A stretch of 50,345 nt of DNA, taken from NCBI GenBank assembly GCA_012517965.1, contig JAAYTZ010000047.1, positions 1 through 50,345 of the forward strand. The letters run 5' to 3'. This DNA is from Propionibacterium sp. GTDB taxonomy: Bacteria > Actinomycetota > Actinomycetes > Propionibacteriales > Propionibacteriaceae. Made by a program: the position numbers and the translations under genes. The notes beneath the pieces are model-generated. The model ran no database searches. It saw only the letters and a program-made list of their open reading frames with translations, and was not told the DNA's origin. Of the stretch, positions 14,790 to 23,955 are shown piece by piece (within the stretch, counting starts at the first letter, position 1; every line of letters starts with the position of its first letter).

Positions 14790-16826
14790 ATGCGCCCCGA
14801 GGATCTGCCGCTGTTGCCCACCCTGTCCGCCCCCCAGGTCCACCCCGACGGCGGCTGGGCCGTCGTCGCCGTCACCTTCCCCAACCTGGACGCCGACGCG
14901 TACGTCGGCCAGCTCTGGCGGGTCGACCTCACCGGCGCCGAGCCGCCGCGCCGCCTGACGCGCGGGCTGAACGACACCGCGCCCCGGTTCTCCCCCGACG
15001 GGTCGCTGCTCGGCTTCGTGCGCAGCGTGCCCGACGGCAAGCCGCAGCTCTACATCGTGCCGTCGGCCGGCGGCGAACCCGTCCAGGTGACCGACGCTCC
15101 GCTGGGGGTCGGCGCGTTCGCGTTCTCCCCCGACGGCCGCCGGCTGGCCTACGTGGCCCGGGTGCCCGAGGAGGGCCGCTACGGCACGCTGGACGGTGTG
15201 GCGGCCGACGCCGAGGACCCGCGCCGCATCACCACGCTCAAGTTCCAGGCCAACGGCCTCGGCTGGACCAACGACCGCCGCCGCCACCTGTTCGAGGTCG
15301 ACGTCCCCGACCCGTACGGCGAGCCGCCGGTGCCGCCCCGCGGCCGGGCCGCCAAGGCGCTCGCGGACGCCCGCGCCGCGGCCGTGGCGTCCGGTGCCGA
15401 GCCGCCGGCGTCCGGGCTGGTGCCGCCCACCACCCGGTTGACCACGGGAGACTTCGACCACGACGCGCCGGTCTACCTGCCCGACGGGGTGGTCGCGGCG
15501 GCGTCCGCCCGCCACGAGGGCCGCGACCGCGACCTGCGCTCGGAGATCTTCCGATACCCCTCGGGCGGGGAGCCCGAGCCGGTCTCGGGCGGCGTGAACG
15601 CCTACGAGGCCCTGCCCGCCGCCGACGGCGCCACGCTGTTCGTCCTCGGCGCCGACCTCGGCGAGACCGGCCGCGACTTCGTCGGTCGGCTCGGCGGGGT
15701 GTTCGCGGTGACGGACGGGCAGGCCCGCCGGCTCACCGACCCCGACACGCTCCAGATCGAGCGCGGCCTGGCGCCGTACGGCACCGACGGCGTCCTGACG
15801 GTCGCCAACGACCGCGGCGTCACCCGGGCGATCACCGTGCGGGCCGACGGCACCGTCCGCGTCTGGCCGAGCGGCAACGTGGCGGTGCTGGCCGCCGCGG
15901 AGGTGCCCGGCGATCCGGGCCGCCTCGTGGCGTCCGTGCTGACGCCGACCGCACCGGCGGAACTGGCCCTGCTGGACGCCGACGGTGCGGTCCGGCTGCT
16001 CACCGACTTCTCCGGGGCGCTGCGCGCGGCGGGCCGCGTGGCCGAACCCCTCGAGCTCACCGCCGCCGCCCCCGACGGCTACCCGGTGCACGGGTGGGTG
16101 TTCGTGCCGGAGGGGCCCGGTCCGCACCCGGTGCTGCTCAATGTCCACGGCGGGCCGCACTCCAGTTACGGGCCGGGCTTCTTCGACGAGTTCCAGGTGT
16201 ACGTGGCCGCGGGGTACGCCGTGGTGGCCTGCAACCCGCGCGGCTCCGGCGGCTACGGGTTCGACCACGGCCGCGTCATCAAGAACGCGATGGGCACCCT
16301 GGACGCCGACGACGTGCTCGCGTTCCTCGATCACGCCCTCGCCACCCTGCCGGCGCTGGACGCCGACCGCGTCGGCGTGATGGGCGGCAGCTACGGCGGC
16401 TACCTGACCGCCTGGCTGATCGGCCACACCGACCGGTTCGCGGCCGCCGTCGTCGAACGTGGCTACCTCGACCCGCACAGCTTCGTCGGCCACTCCGACA
16501 TCGGCTGGTTCTTCATCGAGGAGTACAACGGCTCCCCCGACACCTGGGACGCCCAGTCGCCGATGGCGCTCGTCGACCGGGTGCGGACGCCGACGCTCGT
16601 GCTGCACTCGGAGCAGGACCTGCGCTGCCCCCTCGGTCCCGCGCTGCGCTACTACACGCGCCTGGTGCAGAACGGCGTGGACGCCGAACTGCTGGTCTTC
16701 CCCGGCGAGAACCACGAACTGTCCCGTTCCGGCCGGCCGCACCACCGGGTGCAGCGGTTCGCGGCGATCCTGGACTGGTGGGCCCGCCACCTGCCCGTGG
16801 CCGCCCCCGGTACGCTCGTGGGGTGA
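14790..16826 (+). CDS. S9 family (prolyl oligopeptidase/acylaminoacyl) peptidase
   Basis: A protein of 678 residues. The first 430 or so form a beta-propeller with repeats such as FSPDGSLLGFV and FSPDGRRLAYV. The C-terminal alpha/beta-hydrolase domain has GGSYGG with nucleophile Ser534, Asp610 in SEQDLRCP and His642 in GENHELSRSG. The enzyme cleaves short peptides admitted through the propeller. No signal peptide is seen, so it is cytoplasmic. Its stop codon overlaps the GTG of the next gene, though that gene also appears to have its own promoter. Confidence 0.92.
   Translation: MRPEDLPLLPTLSAPQVHPDGGWAVVAVTFPNLDADAYVGQLWRVDLTGAEPPRRLTRGLNDTAPRFSPDGSLLGFVRSVPDGKPQLYIVPSAGGEPVQVTDAPLGVGAFAFSPDGRRLAYVARVPEEGRYGTLDGVAADAEDPRRITTLKFQANGLGWTNDRRRHLFEVDVPDPYGEPPVPPRGRAAKALADARAAAVASGAEPPASGLVPPTTRLTTGDFDHDAPVYLPDGVVAAASARHEGRDRDLRSEIFRYPSGGEPEPVSGGVNAYEALPAADGATLFVLGADLGETGRDFVGRLGGVFAVTDGQARRLTDPDTLQIERGLAPYGTDGVLTVANDRGVTRAITVRADGTVRVWPSGNVAVLAAAEVPGDPGRLVASVLTPTAPAELALLDADGAVRLLTDFSGALRAAGRVAEPLELTAAAPDGYPVHGWVFVPEGPGPHPVLLNVHGGPHSSYGPGFFDEFQVYVAAGYAVVACNPRGSGGYGFDHGRVIKNAMGTLDADDVLAFLDHALATLPALDADRVGVMGGSYGGYLTAWLIGHTDRFAAAVVERGYLDPHSFVGHSDIGWFFIEEYNGSPDTWDAQSPMALVDRVRTPTLVLHSEQDLRCPLGPALRYYTRLVQNGVDAELLVFPGENHELSRSGRPHHRVQRFAAILDWWARHLPVAAPGTLVG
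16811..16816 (+). promoter_or_regulatory. -10 box inside the peptidase gene for the lipoprotein gene
   Basis: TACGCT ends 6 nt before the GTG at 16823. It fits a leaderless internal promoter, although the overlapping stop and start also allow coupled translation. Confidence 0.4.
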
Positions 16827-17773
16827 CACGAGCGCGACGCCTGGCGGCCCTGGCGGTGGGGCTGGGCCTCGCCGCCGCGGGCTGCACCCAGGGCGTCCCG
16901 GCCGGGTCGCCGACGACGCCGCTGGCACCCTCGGCGTCCGTGACGACCCCGGCGGTCGACCTCACCGCGCCCGGCGTGGCGCAACGGGTCGTGCGTGAAC
17001 TCGTGGCGGCGTCCGGCAGCTCGCAGGTGCTGATCGTCGACATCCGGCCCCACGAGGCCAGCGTCAGCGTGCTGGTGGGCGACGAACCGCACACCTGGGC
17101 CTTCCGGGACGGCGCCATCAAGGAGGTGCCCTCCGACCTGGCCTTCGTCGACCAGGTGGCGTTCGACCCGGAGCGGTTCAACCTCTCCGACGTCGGCGCC
17201 CTGTTCCGCACCGCGGCGGAACTGGCCGGCTCCGCGGAGGGCCAGCGGTTGCAGATCGTCGACCTGCAGCGCGTCGACCACTCCGCCGCGGACGTGAAGA
17301 TGACCGTCTCCACGAACCCCGAGACCCGCACGGTCTTCTTCAACGCCGACGGAACCCTCGTGCCGACCCTCGACTTCCACACCGCCGCGGGCATCGCGGC
17401 GGGGCTCGCCGACGCCCGGGGGGACCACACCGCGGCCACCACCGTGGCCGTGGGCTCCGACGTGGGCGCCTACGTCGAGTTCCCCGGCCCCGACGGTGAC
17501 ACGATCGTGCGGCGGCAGCGGGCCGCCCGATTCCCCGTCACGGCCAGCCCGCGGGCCGGCGACGACACGCTCGCCCTGTTCGACCCGCGTCTGGTGGACG
17601 CCGCCGCGATCTGGCGGGTGCTGCAGCGGTACGCCGCCGTCGGTTCCTTCGGACCGACCACCGCCTGGTCGGTCGTCGTCGACCAGCGCGGCGGCGTCGC
17701 GGCCCCCCGGATGCACTTCACGGTGGGCGGGGCGCGGTCGGTCACCGACCTCGCGGGCAACCCCGTCAGCTGA
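16823..17773 (+). CDS. secreted lipoprotein of unknown function
   Basis: A protein of 316 residues. The signal peptide ends at Cys21 (LAAAGC), followed by a Pro/Ser/Thr linker to about residue 45. The mature domain alternates beta-type and Ala-rich segments without a motif I recognise. It overlaps the peptidase stop by 4 nt (GTGA) and its own end overlaps the convergent methyltransferase end by 8 bp inside the palindrome GTCAGCTGAC. Placement beside a peptidase may mean an envelope role, but nothing shows it. Confidence 0.8.
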   Translation: MTRARRLAALAVGLGLAAAGCTQGVPAGSPTTPLAPSASVTTPAVDLTAPGVAQRVVRELVAASGSSQVLIVDIRPHEASVSVLVGDEPHTWAFRDGAIKEVPSDLAFVDQVAFDPERFNLSDVGALFRTAAELAGSAEGQRLQIVDLQRVDHSAADVKMTVSTNPETRTVFFNADGTLVPTLDFHTAAGIAAGLADARGDHTAATTVAVGSDVGAYVEFPGPDGDTIVRRQRAARFPVTASPRAGDDTLALFDPRLVDAAAIWRVLQRYAAVGSFGPTTAWSVVVDQRGGVAAPRMHFTVGGARSVTDLAGNPVS

Positions 17774-18845
17774 CGGCGCCCGCCACGTGCAGGTGCTCGG
17801 CCCCGGCGGCCGCCACCATGAGGTCCAGGGTCTCGGCAGGGCCGGCCAGCACCAGGAACTCCGTGTTGCGGCGCCGGCCGGCCTCCCCCACCCGGACCCC
17901 GGCCGGGGAGTAGATGCCGATCAGCGAGCCGACGTAACGGCGCGAGTCGAAGGCGAGCACCCGGACGTCCTGGCCCCGGCCGGCGGCCATGCCGACGAGT
18001 TCGTCGATCCCCACGTACCCCTCGTCGCTGAACGACGTCACGACGACCCGGGCGGGGACGGCCGCGATCGTCTCCGCGAGCGCGGCGTGGATGGTGCGCC
18101 GACTGTTGAACGCGCTACGGGTGGCGAGGTCGCGGGCGTCCACCCGCTTGCAGGCCACCCCGTAGTGGTCGGGGTCGTCCCAGCGGACGAGCGTCTCCCA
18201 CACGTGGTAGTTGGTGAAGTAGCGGTGTTGGTTGTAGGGCGGGTCCAGGTAGGCGAAGTCCACCGGGCCCATCGTGCGGGCGTGCGCGAGGGCGTCCGCC
18301 CGGACGGCCCGGCCGGTGCCGGGCGTGAGCACCGGCGCCCGCAGGGCCAGTGGTCGCAGCGCCCGCGGCGGGTACGCCTTGAGGTAGGCCATCTGGACGC
18401 CGACCGTCGAGTCCACGCGGTCGGCGGCCTCGAGGAGCGAGGTCAGCAGCAGCGGCCGGAGTGCCGAGTCGGCGTAGAGCCGGTCGATGCCGTCGCGGAT
18501 CGCGTCGATGCGGGCCCCGTTCTCGGGGTGGAAGTAGCGGGCCCGCTCGCAGAACACCCGGGTCACGTAGCCGGGTCGCGGCGGCAGGGCGCTGAGGCGG
18601 GCGAGGGCGTCCGTGACCTCGTCGGGGTCGACGGCCGCGGCGTCCGTCTCGACGTAGCACCGGCCCAGCTCGAGCGAGTAGGAGGCCAGGTCGACCGCCG
18701 TCGGTTCGATGCCGCGGCGGCAGAACTCCTGGGCGACGCGGGTCGTGCCGGTGAACAGGTCCACGGCGGTGCGGGCGCCCGCGGCGTCCGCCATCTTCCC
18801 CAGGACGCCGACGAGCGCCCGCTTCGATCCGAGGTACTTGATCAC
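17766..18845 (-). CDS. orphan D12-class adenine-specific DNA methyltransferase
   Basis: A protein of 359 residues. The N-terminus MIKYLGSKR is the D12 (Dam-like) family opening, FTGTTRVAQEF is the S-adenosylmethionine motif (residues 31-41), and DPPYNQHRYF is the catalytic DPPY motif. It transfers methyl to adenine N6 in an unknown sequence. No restriction gene lies nearby and composition matches the host, so it is probably a resident regulatory or epigenetic methyltransferase rather than part of an R-M system. Confidence 0.88.
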   Translation of the reverse strand: MIKYLGSKRALVGVLGKMADAAGARTAVDLFTGTTRVAQEFCRRGIEPTAVDLASYSLELGRCYVETDAAAVDPDEVTDALARLSALPPRPGYVTRVFCERARYFHPENGARIDAIRDGIDRLYADSALRPLLLTSLLEAADRVDSTVGVQMAYLKAYPPRALRPLALRAPVLTPGTGRAVRADALAHARTMGPVDFAYLDPPYNQHRYFTNYHVWETLVRWDDPDHYGVACKRVDARDLATRSAFNSRRTIHAALAETIAAVPARVVVTSFSDEGYVGIDELVGMAAGRGQDVRVLAFDSRRYVGSLIGIYSPAGVRVGEAGRRRNTEFLVLAGPAETLDLMVAAAGAEHLHVAGAVS

Positions 18846-18876
18846 GCGGGCGCTCGTGAAGGGAGGATCGGCGCGG

Positions 18877-19746
18877 TCAGCCGACGGTGCTGAAGACCTG
18901 CTCGCAGACGTTCACGCCGTTGTTGAAGCCCTGGGCCAGCCAGTGCTTGCGCTCGGCCGAGGAGCCGTGCGTCCAGTTGTCCGGGTTGATGCCGCCCTGG
19001 GTGCGCTTCTGGATGTAGTCGTCACCGACCACCCGGGCCGCGTCCGCCACGCGGTTGAGGTCGTCCTGGTTGAGGGCGGCGATCGGCGAGTTCGGCAGGG
19101 AGGTGACGTTGGCCAGGTAGGCCCCGGCGTAGCAGTCGGCCTGCAGTTCGAGCCGCACCTGCGGCGAGTTCGGGCCCGTCTGCTGCCCGGCCTGCTGCAC
19201 CTGCGCGAGGCGACCGGTGAGGTTCTGGATGTGGTGGCCGTACTCGTGGCCGACGATGTAGGCCTCGGCGGCGTCGCCGCCCATCGCGCCGAGTTGGCGC
19301 TGCAGCATGTCCTCGGTGAACGAGGGGGAGACGTAGACCTTGCCGTCATTGGGGCAGTAGAAGGGGCCCACGGCCTCGGTGGCGGTGCCGCAGCCGGTCG
19401 CGACCTGTCCCACGAACAGCACCGTGCCCCCCGGCTGGTAGCGGCTGCCCAGCAGGCCCGACCAGTACTGGTTGGCGGTGTTGGTGTAGACCACGTAGCG
19501 GCAGAGCCGGTCCTTCTCGACGTCGGCGCCCGTCTGGCACTGGGACATGTCGGTGCCCGGCTGGTTCACCGACGCGGTGCCGCCGCCCCCGAGCATTTCG
19601 GCGGGGTTGATGCCGAACAGCAGGGCCAGCACCAGCACGATGAGGCCCGACACCCCGCCGACGGCCACGCGGCCGCCGCCTCCACGGCCACCGCTGCGGT
19701 ATTCGACCTGCGACGGGTCCAGCCGCGCATCCTGGTTGTACTGCAC
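18877..19746 (-). CDS. YpfJ-type neutral zinc metallopeptidase
   Basis: A protein of 289 residues. A Gly/Arg-rich cytoplasmic start is followed by one membrane helix at about 27-46, and the rest is extracellular. HEYGHH (167-172) is the zinc-binding active site, with LELQADCYAG further on providing the third ligand region. Five cysteines outside the helix suggest disulfides. The family has the putative neutral zinc metallopeptidase domain, and substrates are unknown. It stands 31 bp downstream of the methyltransferase start on the same strand with its own GGAGGA ribosome binding site. Confidence 0.88.
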   Translation of the reverse strand: MQYNQDARLDPSQVEYRSGGRGGGGRVAVGGVSGLIVLVLALLFGINPAEMLGGGGTASVNQPGTDMSQCQTGADVEKDRLCRYVVYTNTANQYWSGLLGSRYQPGGTVLFVGQVATGCGTATEAVGPFYCPNDGKVYVSPSFTEDMLQRQLGAMGGDAAEAYIVGHEYGHHIQNLTGRLAQVQQAGQQTGPNSPQVRLELQADCYAGAYLANVTSLPNSPIAALNQDDLNRVADAARVVGDDYIQKRTQGGINPDNWTHGSSAERKHWLAQGFNNGVNVCEQVFSTVG

Positions 19747-19871
19747 GCGTCCTCCGCTCTCCGGCTACGTCGCCCACCTTACCCAGCGGTCGCGCCGAAT
19801 CCGAGCGGCCGAGGGTGCAAACCGTGCGTGGCCGACTGGATTGTGCTGCGGTGCTCGGCGATCATGGCTGG

Positions 19872-20594
19872 ATGGAGATCGTGGGTGTGGAGGTCGGCGG
19901 GGGCGCCCCCGTGTTCGCCTTCACGCTCGGCCACGGAGAGGACCCCCACCAGGCGTCCTGGGAGCGCGGCTACAAGGTGATCCGCCCGCTGTCGGCGTCC
20001 GGGACCAAGGACGACCTGGTCGTCACGCTCCAGGTCACGCCGCACCGGCGTCCCGTGGTCCCGCGCGGGCCGCAGCGCATCCGTTCCCTCGCGCAGGCGG
20101 GCCGGCCGGGGGTCGCCCCCGTCGTCCGGCAGCGTCTGGCCGCCTACTCGCTGGTGATCTCCGAGCGGGGCATCCTGGCCACCGAGTTCTCCGACCGGAC
20201 GGCGGTGCCCGGACTGTGGTCGTTGCCCGGCGGGGGCATCGACGAGGGCGAGAACCCCTCGCAGGCCGTGCAGCGCGAGGTCTACGAGGAGACCGGCCAG
20301 CTGGTCGACGTGCGCCAGTTCATCGACCTGCAGACCGACCACTGGATCGGGCTGTCCCCCAGCGGCGTCCTGGAGGACTTCCACGCCGTGCGCCTCATCT
20401 ACGCCGCCCGCTGCACCGACCCCACCGACCCCGTGGTCCACGACGCCGGCGGCACCACGGCCGACTCGCTGTGGATCCCCGCCGATCGCTGGCGCGACCT
20501 GCCCTGGGCCACCGGCGCCCGGGCACTGATGATGCGGCACGCCACCCTCCAGTTGCGGCAGTGGCGCTTCGAGCGACAGCGCGAACGGATCTAG
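19872..20594 (+). CDS. NUDIX hydrolase
   Basis: A protein of 240 residues from the ATG at 19872. A GTG at 19815 would add 19 residues. The NUDIX box GGGIDEGENPSQAVQREVYEETG is complete near residue 119, with the REVYEE metal-binding core. About 80 N-terminal residues precede the NUDIX fold. The enzyme would hydrolyse a nucleoside diphosphate linked to another group. The exact substrate is not predictable. Neither start shows a strong ribosome binding site or -10 box. Confidence 0.85.
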   Translation: MEIVGVEVGGGAPVFAFTLGHGEDPHQASWERGYKVIRPLSASGTKDDLVVTLQVTPHRRPVVPRGPQRIRSLAQAGRPGVAPVVRQRLAAYSLVISERGILATEFSDRTAVPGLWSLPGGGIDEGENPSQAVQREVYEETGQLVDVRQFIDLQTDHWIGLSPSGVLEDFHAVRLIYAARCTDPTDPVVHDAGGTTADSLWIPADRWRDLPWATGARALMMRHATLQLRQWRFERQRERI

Positions 20595-20648
20595 CCCACA
20601 CCGCCGACGACGCCGGGGCGTCCGCTCGCATCCTGTCCGGACGCCGAA

Positions 20649-20676
20649 CGGCCCGCCCCCGCTCGGGGACGGGCCG
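20649..20676. terminator. bidirectional terminator
   Basis: CGGCCCG at 20649-20655 pairs with CGGGCCG at 20670-20676, with further C/G pairing inside. It lies between the convergent NUDIX and Bax-inhibitor genes. Confidence 0.65.
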
Positions 20677-20718
20677 CCCGGTTGTGGTCCTGCGGGCCGG
20701 CGCAAGCGCCGCCCGGGG

Positions 20719-21594
20719 TCACTCCCGGAAGTAGGAGAGAATGCGCAGGATCTCGGTGTACAGCCAGACCATCGTGACCGTCAGGCCGAACGCGGCCCGC
20801 CAGGACTCCGAGGCCGGGGCACCGTTGCGGATGCCCTGCTCGATGTAGTCGAAGTCCATGATCAGGCTGGCGACCGCGAGCACCACGGCGACCGCGGAGA
20901 CGATCCACGACAGCGGACCGGCCGACGGGCCGACGGCCACCAGGCCGGTGCTGACGCCGAACAGGCTCACGACCAGGTTCACCAGGTACATGGCCGCGAT
21001 GCCCATCGTGGCGATGGTGACGATGCGGCGGAACTTGTTGGTGACCCGGATGCGGAAGTACTTGTAGGCGGCCAGGGTGACGCCGGCGGCGACGAAGGTG
21101 CCCAGGATGGCCTGCACCACGATGCCCGGGAACAGGTACTCGAACATCTTCGACAGGGCACCGATGAACAGGCCCTCGATGACCGTGTAGGCGACGACGG
21201 CCACCGGGCTGACGGTGCGCCGCATCGAGACGAGGAGCACGGTGATGAAGCCGACGATCGCCGTCACGATGATGGTCGGCATCAGCAGCGACAGGGGCAT
21301 GACCATGAACACGGCGGCGGCGACCAGGAAGAGGCCGCCCATCGTGATGCCGGACTTGGTGATGACGTCTTCGATCGTCATGACCCCGCCGGCGGACGGG
21401 ACCGGCGCCGGCTGGTAGCCGTACTGCTGGGCATAGGGCTGCTGAGCGTAGGGAGCCTGCCCGTACTGCGGCTGAGCGTACGGCGCCTGCCCGTAGGGGG
21501 GCTGGCCGTACTGCTGGTAGCCCTGCGGGCCGGGCTGAGCGTACTGGTCCGGGCGCTGGAACGCCTCGGGGCGACTCAGGACGGGGTTTGCCAT
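20719..21594 (-). CDS. Bax inhibitor-1/YccA family membrane protein
   Basis: A protein of 291 residues. The first 75 are a Gln/Pro/Tyr-rich cytoplasmic tail with degenerate repeats of the QYGQAPYAQP type. Seven hydrophobic helices follow, and the C-terminal MDFDYIEQGIRNGAP block is the family signature, whose acidic residues form the proposed pH/Ca2+ switch. The ATG at 21594 is preceded by GAGAGGAAC. Repetitive low-complexity tails like this can vary in length between strains. The role is likely membrane stress or ion leak, by family. Confidence 0.9.
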   Translation of the reverse strand: MANPVLSRPEAFQRPDQYAQPGPQGYQQYGQPPYGQAPYAQPQYGQAPYAQQPYAQQYGYQPAPVPSAGGVMTIEDVITKSGITMGGLFLVAAAVFMVMPLSLLMPTIIVTAIVGFITVLLVSMRRTVSPVAVVAYTVIEGLFIGALSKMFEYLFPGIVVQAILGTFVAAGVTLAAYKYFRIRVTNKFRRIVTIATMGIAAMYLVNLVVSLFGVSTGLVAVGPSAGPLSWIVSAVAVVLAVASLIMDFDYIEQGIRNGAPASESWRAAFGLTVTMVWLYTEILRILSYFRE

Positions 21595-21774
21595 TGCGAA
21601 CGTTGTTCCTCTCAGGTGAAAGAGTCTGGGGTCCTCGGGTGGATCGCCCACGGCCGACGCCTTCGACACAACCACCCTACAAAACAGCCGACCGGCGTCG
21701 ATTGTTCCCCAGCCTGGTTCGGGGACCAACCAGGGCCCCGCCCGACCCGGACGTCTGCGGCCCCGAGCGCCCGG

Positions 21775-23919
21775 TCACCCCGTGGCGGCCAGCGCGAAGG
21801 GCAGCACGGCGGACGCCCCGGCGCGGCGCAGCAGCCGCCCCGCCACTGTCAGCGTCCAGCGGGAGTCGGCGAGGTCGTCGACCAGCAGCACCGGACCGTC
21901 CAGCCCGGCGAGGGCGTCCGCCAGTTCCCGCCCGACGGCGAAGCGTCCCCACAGGTCCCGCAGCCGGAACGCCGAGTTCACGGACGCCGCCGGTCGCCCC
22001 GCGCCCGGCGCCAGATCGAGGGCCCCCAGGTAGGGCAGCCGGCCGGCTCGCGCGATGCCCTCGCCGAGGCCCGCCACGAGGCGGGGCCGGGACAGCGACG
22101 GCACGGTGACGACGCCCACCGGTCGGACCGCCCAACCCCACGCCCGGAGCGTGCCCACCACCGCCGCGGCCAGGTCGGCCGGCACGTCGGCGTCCACCGG
22201 GGCCCCGTCGGGACCGGGCGCGAACAGCCTCCGCAACGCGCCCCCCCAGCCCAGATCGGACAGGCGCGCCAGCACGCGGCCCTCCGCCAACTGCTCCCGG
22301 GCAGGGATCCGGCCCTTCAGCGGGACGCCGTCGGCGAACACGCCGAGGGTGTCCAGCCCCGCCGGCCACAGGGCCCGCGGCGCCAGTGGCACGCCGACCC
22401 GTTCGAGTTCGGCCCGGGCCCGTTCGGCCTGCGGCAGCGTGACGCCGGTGGGATACCAGGCGCCCGCGCAGACGTCGCAGCGGCCGCAGTCGGCGGCGTG
22501 CGGGTCGTCCAACGCGGCGGTCAGGAACCGCATCCGGCACCTGTCGAGGCGCTCGTACGCGAGCATCGCGGCCTGCTCGGCCGCCCGCGCCTCCGCGATG
22601 CGGGCGTAGCGGTCGGCGTCGTACCGCCACGGCGTCCCGGTCGCGACCCACCCGCCGGGACCGTGGTCGACGGCACCCTCGACCGCCAGGACCTTGAGCA
22701 GCAGCTCCAACTGGCTGCGCCGCAGGTCGACGCGCGCCTCGAGGGCGGCCACCCCCCGCCCTGCCGGGCCGGCGTCGGCGAGCGCCCCGAGCACGGCGTC
22801 GACCCACGCCTGGGTCGGCATCGCGTTCGTGGCGAAGTACTGCCAGATGGCGCGGTCCTCCTCCCCGGGCAGCAGGAGCACGTCGGCCGACGCGGTCGCC
22901 CGCCCGGCGCGCCCCACCTGCTGGTAGTAGGCGACCGGGCTGCTCGGCGCCCCGAGGTGCACCACGAACCCGAGGTCCGGCTTGTCGAAGCCCATCCCGA
23001 GCGCACTGGTGGCCACCAGCGCCTTCACCTCGTTCCGCTTGAGCGCTTCCTCCGCCTCGAGCCGTTCGGCGGCGTCCGTGCGGCCGGTGTACACGCGGAC
23101 GTCGTGCCCCGCCTTCGCCAGCAGCGCCGCCGTGTCCTCCGCGGCGGCCACCGTGAGGCAGTACACGATGCCCGAACCGGGCAGGTCGCCGAGGTGCTCG
23201 GCGAGCCACGCCAGCCGGCGCCACGTGGTGCCCAGTTCGAGCACCCCGAGCCGCAGCGAGTCGCGCGCCAGGGGCCCGCGCACGGTCAGGACACCCCCGC
23301 CGCCCGCCGCGAGCTGCTCCTCGACGTCGGCGACCACCCGGGCGTTGGCGGTGGCGGTCGTGGCCAGCACCGGCACGCCGGGGGGCAGGGCGGCGATGAG
23401 GTCGCGGATGCGCCGGTAGTCGGGCCGGAAGTCGTGGCCCCAGTCGGAGATGCAGTGCGCCTCGTCGACCACGAGCAGGCCGCAGGCGGCCACCAGGCGC
23501 GGCAGCTGCTCGGCCCGGAAGCGCGGGTTGACCAGGCGTTCCGGTGACACCAGCAGCACGTCGACGCTGTCGTCGGCCAACTGCCGCTCGATCGCGGCCC
23601 ACTCGGTCACGTTGGCGGAGTTGATGGCCGCCGCCCGGACGCCCGCCCGGCCGGCCGCCGCCACCTGGTCCCGCATGAGCGCCAGCAGCGGCGACACCAC
23701 CAGGGCCGGACCCGCGCCGCGGCGGCGCTGCAGCAGCGCCGAGACGAAGTAGACCGCCGACTTGCCCCACCCGGTGCGCTGCACCACCAGCGCCCGCGCG
23801 TGCCGGTCGACCAGCGCCTCGATCGCCTCGAACTGGCCGGGATGAAAGGTGGCGTCGGGGCGTCCGGTCAGGGCGCGCAGCAGCGCCAGCGCGTCGGCGT
23901 GCAGGTCGTGGTCGGTCAC
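21775..23919 (-). CDS. RecQ-family ATP-dependent DNA helicase with a C-terminal PRTase-like domain
   Basis: A protein of 714 residues. Helicase motifs: RTGWGKS (48-54, motif I), VDEAHCISDWGHDFRPDY (from 151, DEAH and RecQ loop) and VGRAGRATASADV (motif VI region). A zinc-binding cysteine cluster (CGRCDVC) follows. Beyond about residue 560 the protein ends in a segment with VLLVDDLADSRWT, which matches the PRPP-binding loop of phosphoribosyltransferases, so a second domain is fused. It unwinds DNA 3' to 5' in repair and recombination. The function of the tail is unknown. Confidence 0.88.
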   Translation of the reverse strand: MTDHDLHADALALLRALTGRPDATFHPGQFEAIEALVDRHARALVVQRTGWGKSAVYFVSALLQRRRGAGPALVVSPLLALMRDQVAAAGRAGVRAAAINSANVTEWAAIERQLADDSVDVLLVSPERLVNPRFRAEQLPRLVAACGLLVVDEAHCISDWGHDFRPDYRRIRDLIAALPPGVPVLATTATANARVVADVEEQLAAGGGGVLTVRGPLARDSLRLGVLELGTTWRRLAWLAEHLGDLPGSGIVYCLTVAAAEDTAALLAKAGHDVRVYTGRTDAAERLEAEEALKRNEVKALVATSALGMGFDKPDLGFVVHLGAPSSPVAYYQQVGRAGRATASADVLLLPGEEDRAIWQYFATNAMPTQAWVDAVLGALADAGPAGRGVAALEARVDLRRSQLELLLKVLAVEGAVDHGPGGWVATGTPWRYDADRYARIAEARAAEQAAMLAYERLDRCRMRFLTAALDDPHAADCGRCDVCAGAWYPTGVTLPQAERARAELERVGVPLAPRALWPAGLDTLGVFADGVPLKGRIPAREQLAEGRVLARLSDLGWGGALRRLFAPGPDGAPVDADVPADLAAAVVGTLRAWGWAVRPVGVVTVPSLSRPRLVAGLGEGIARAGRLPYLGALDLAPGAGRPAASVNSAFRLRDLWGRFAVGRELADALAGLDGPVLLVDDLADSRWTLTVAGRLLRRAGASAVLPFALAATG

Positions 23920-23955
23920 GGAAGCACCCTCTCACCGGCCTCGGACAGTTCCCGG

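Noticed and set aside
18115-18660. Arg/Pro-rich open frame on the same strand as the adenine methyltransferase
   Set aside because: It lies wholly inside the methyltransferase in another frame and has the composition of a shadow.
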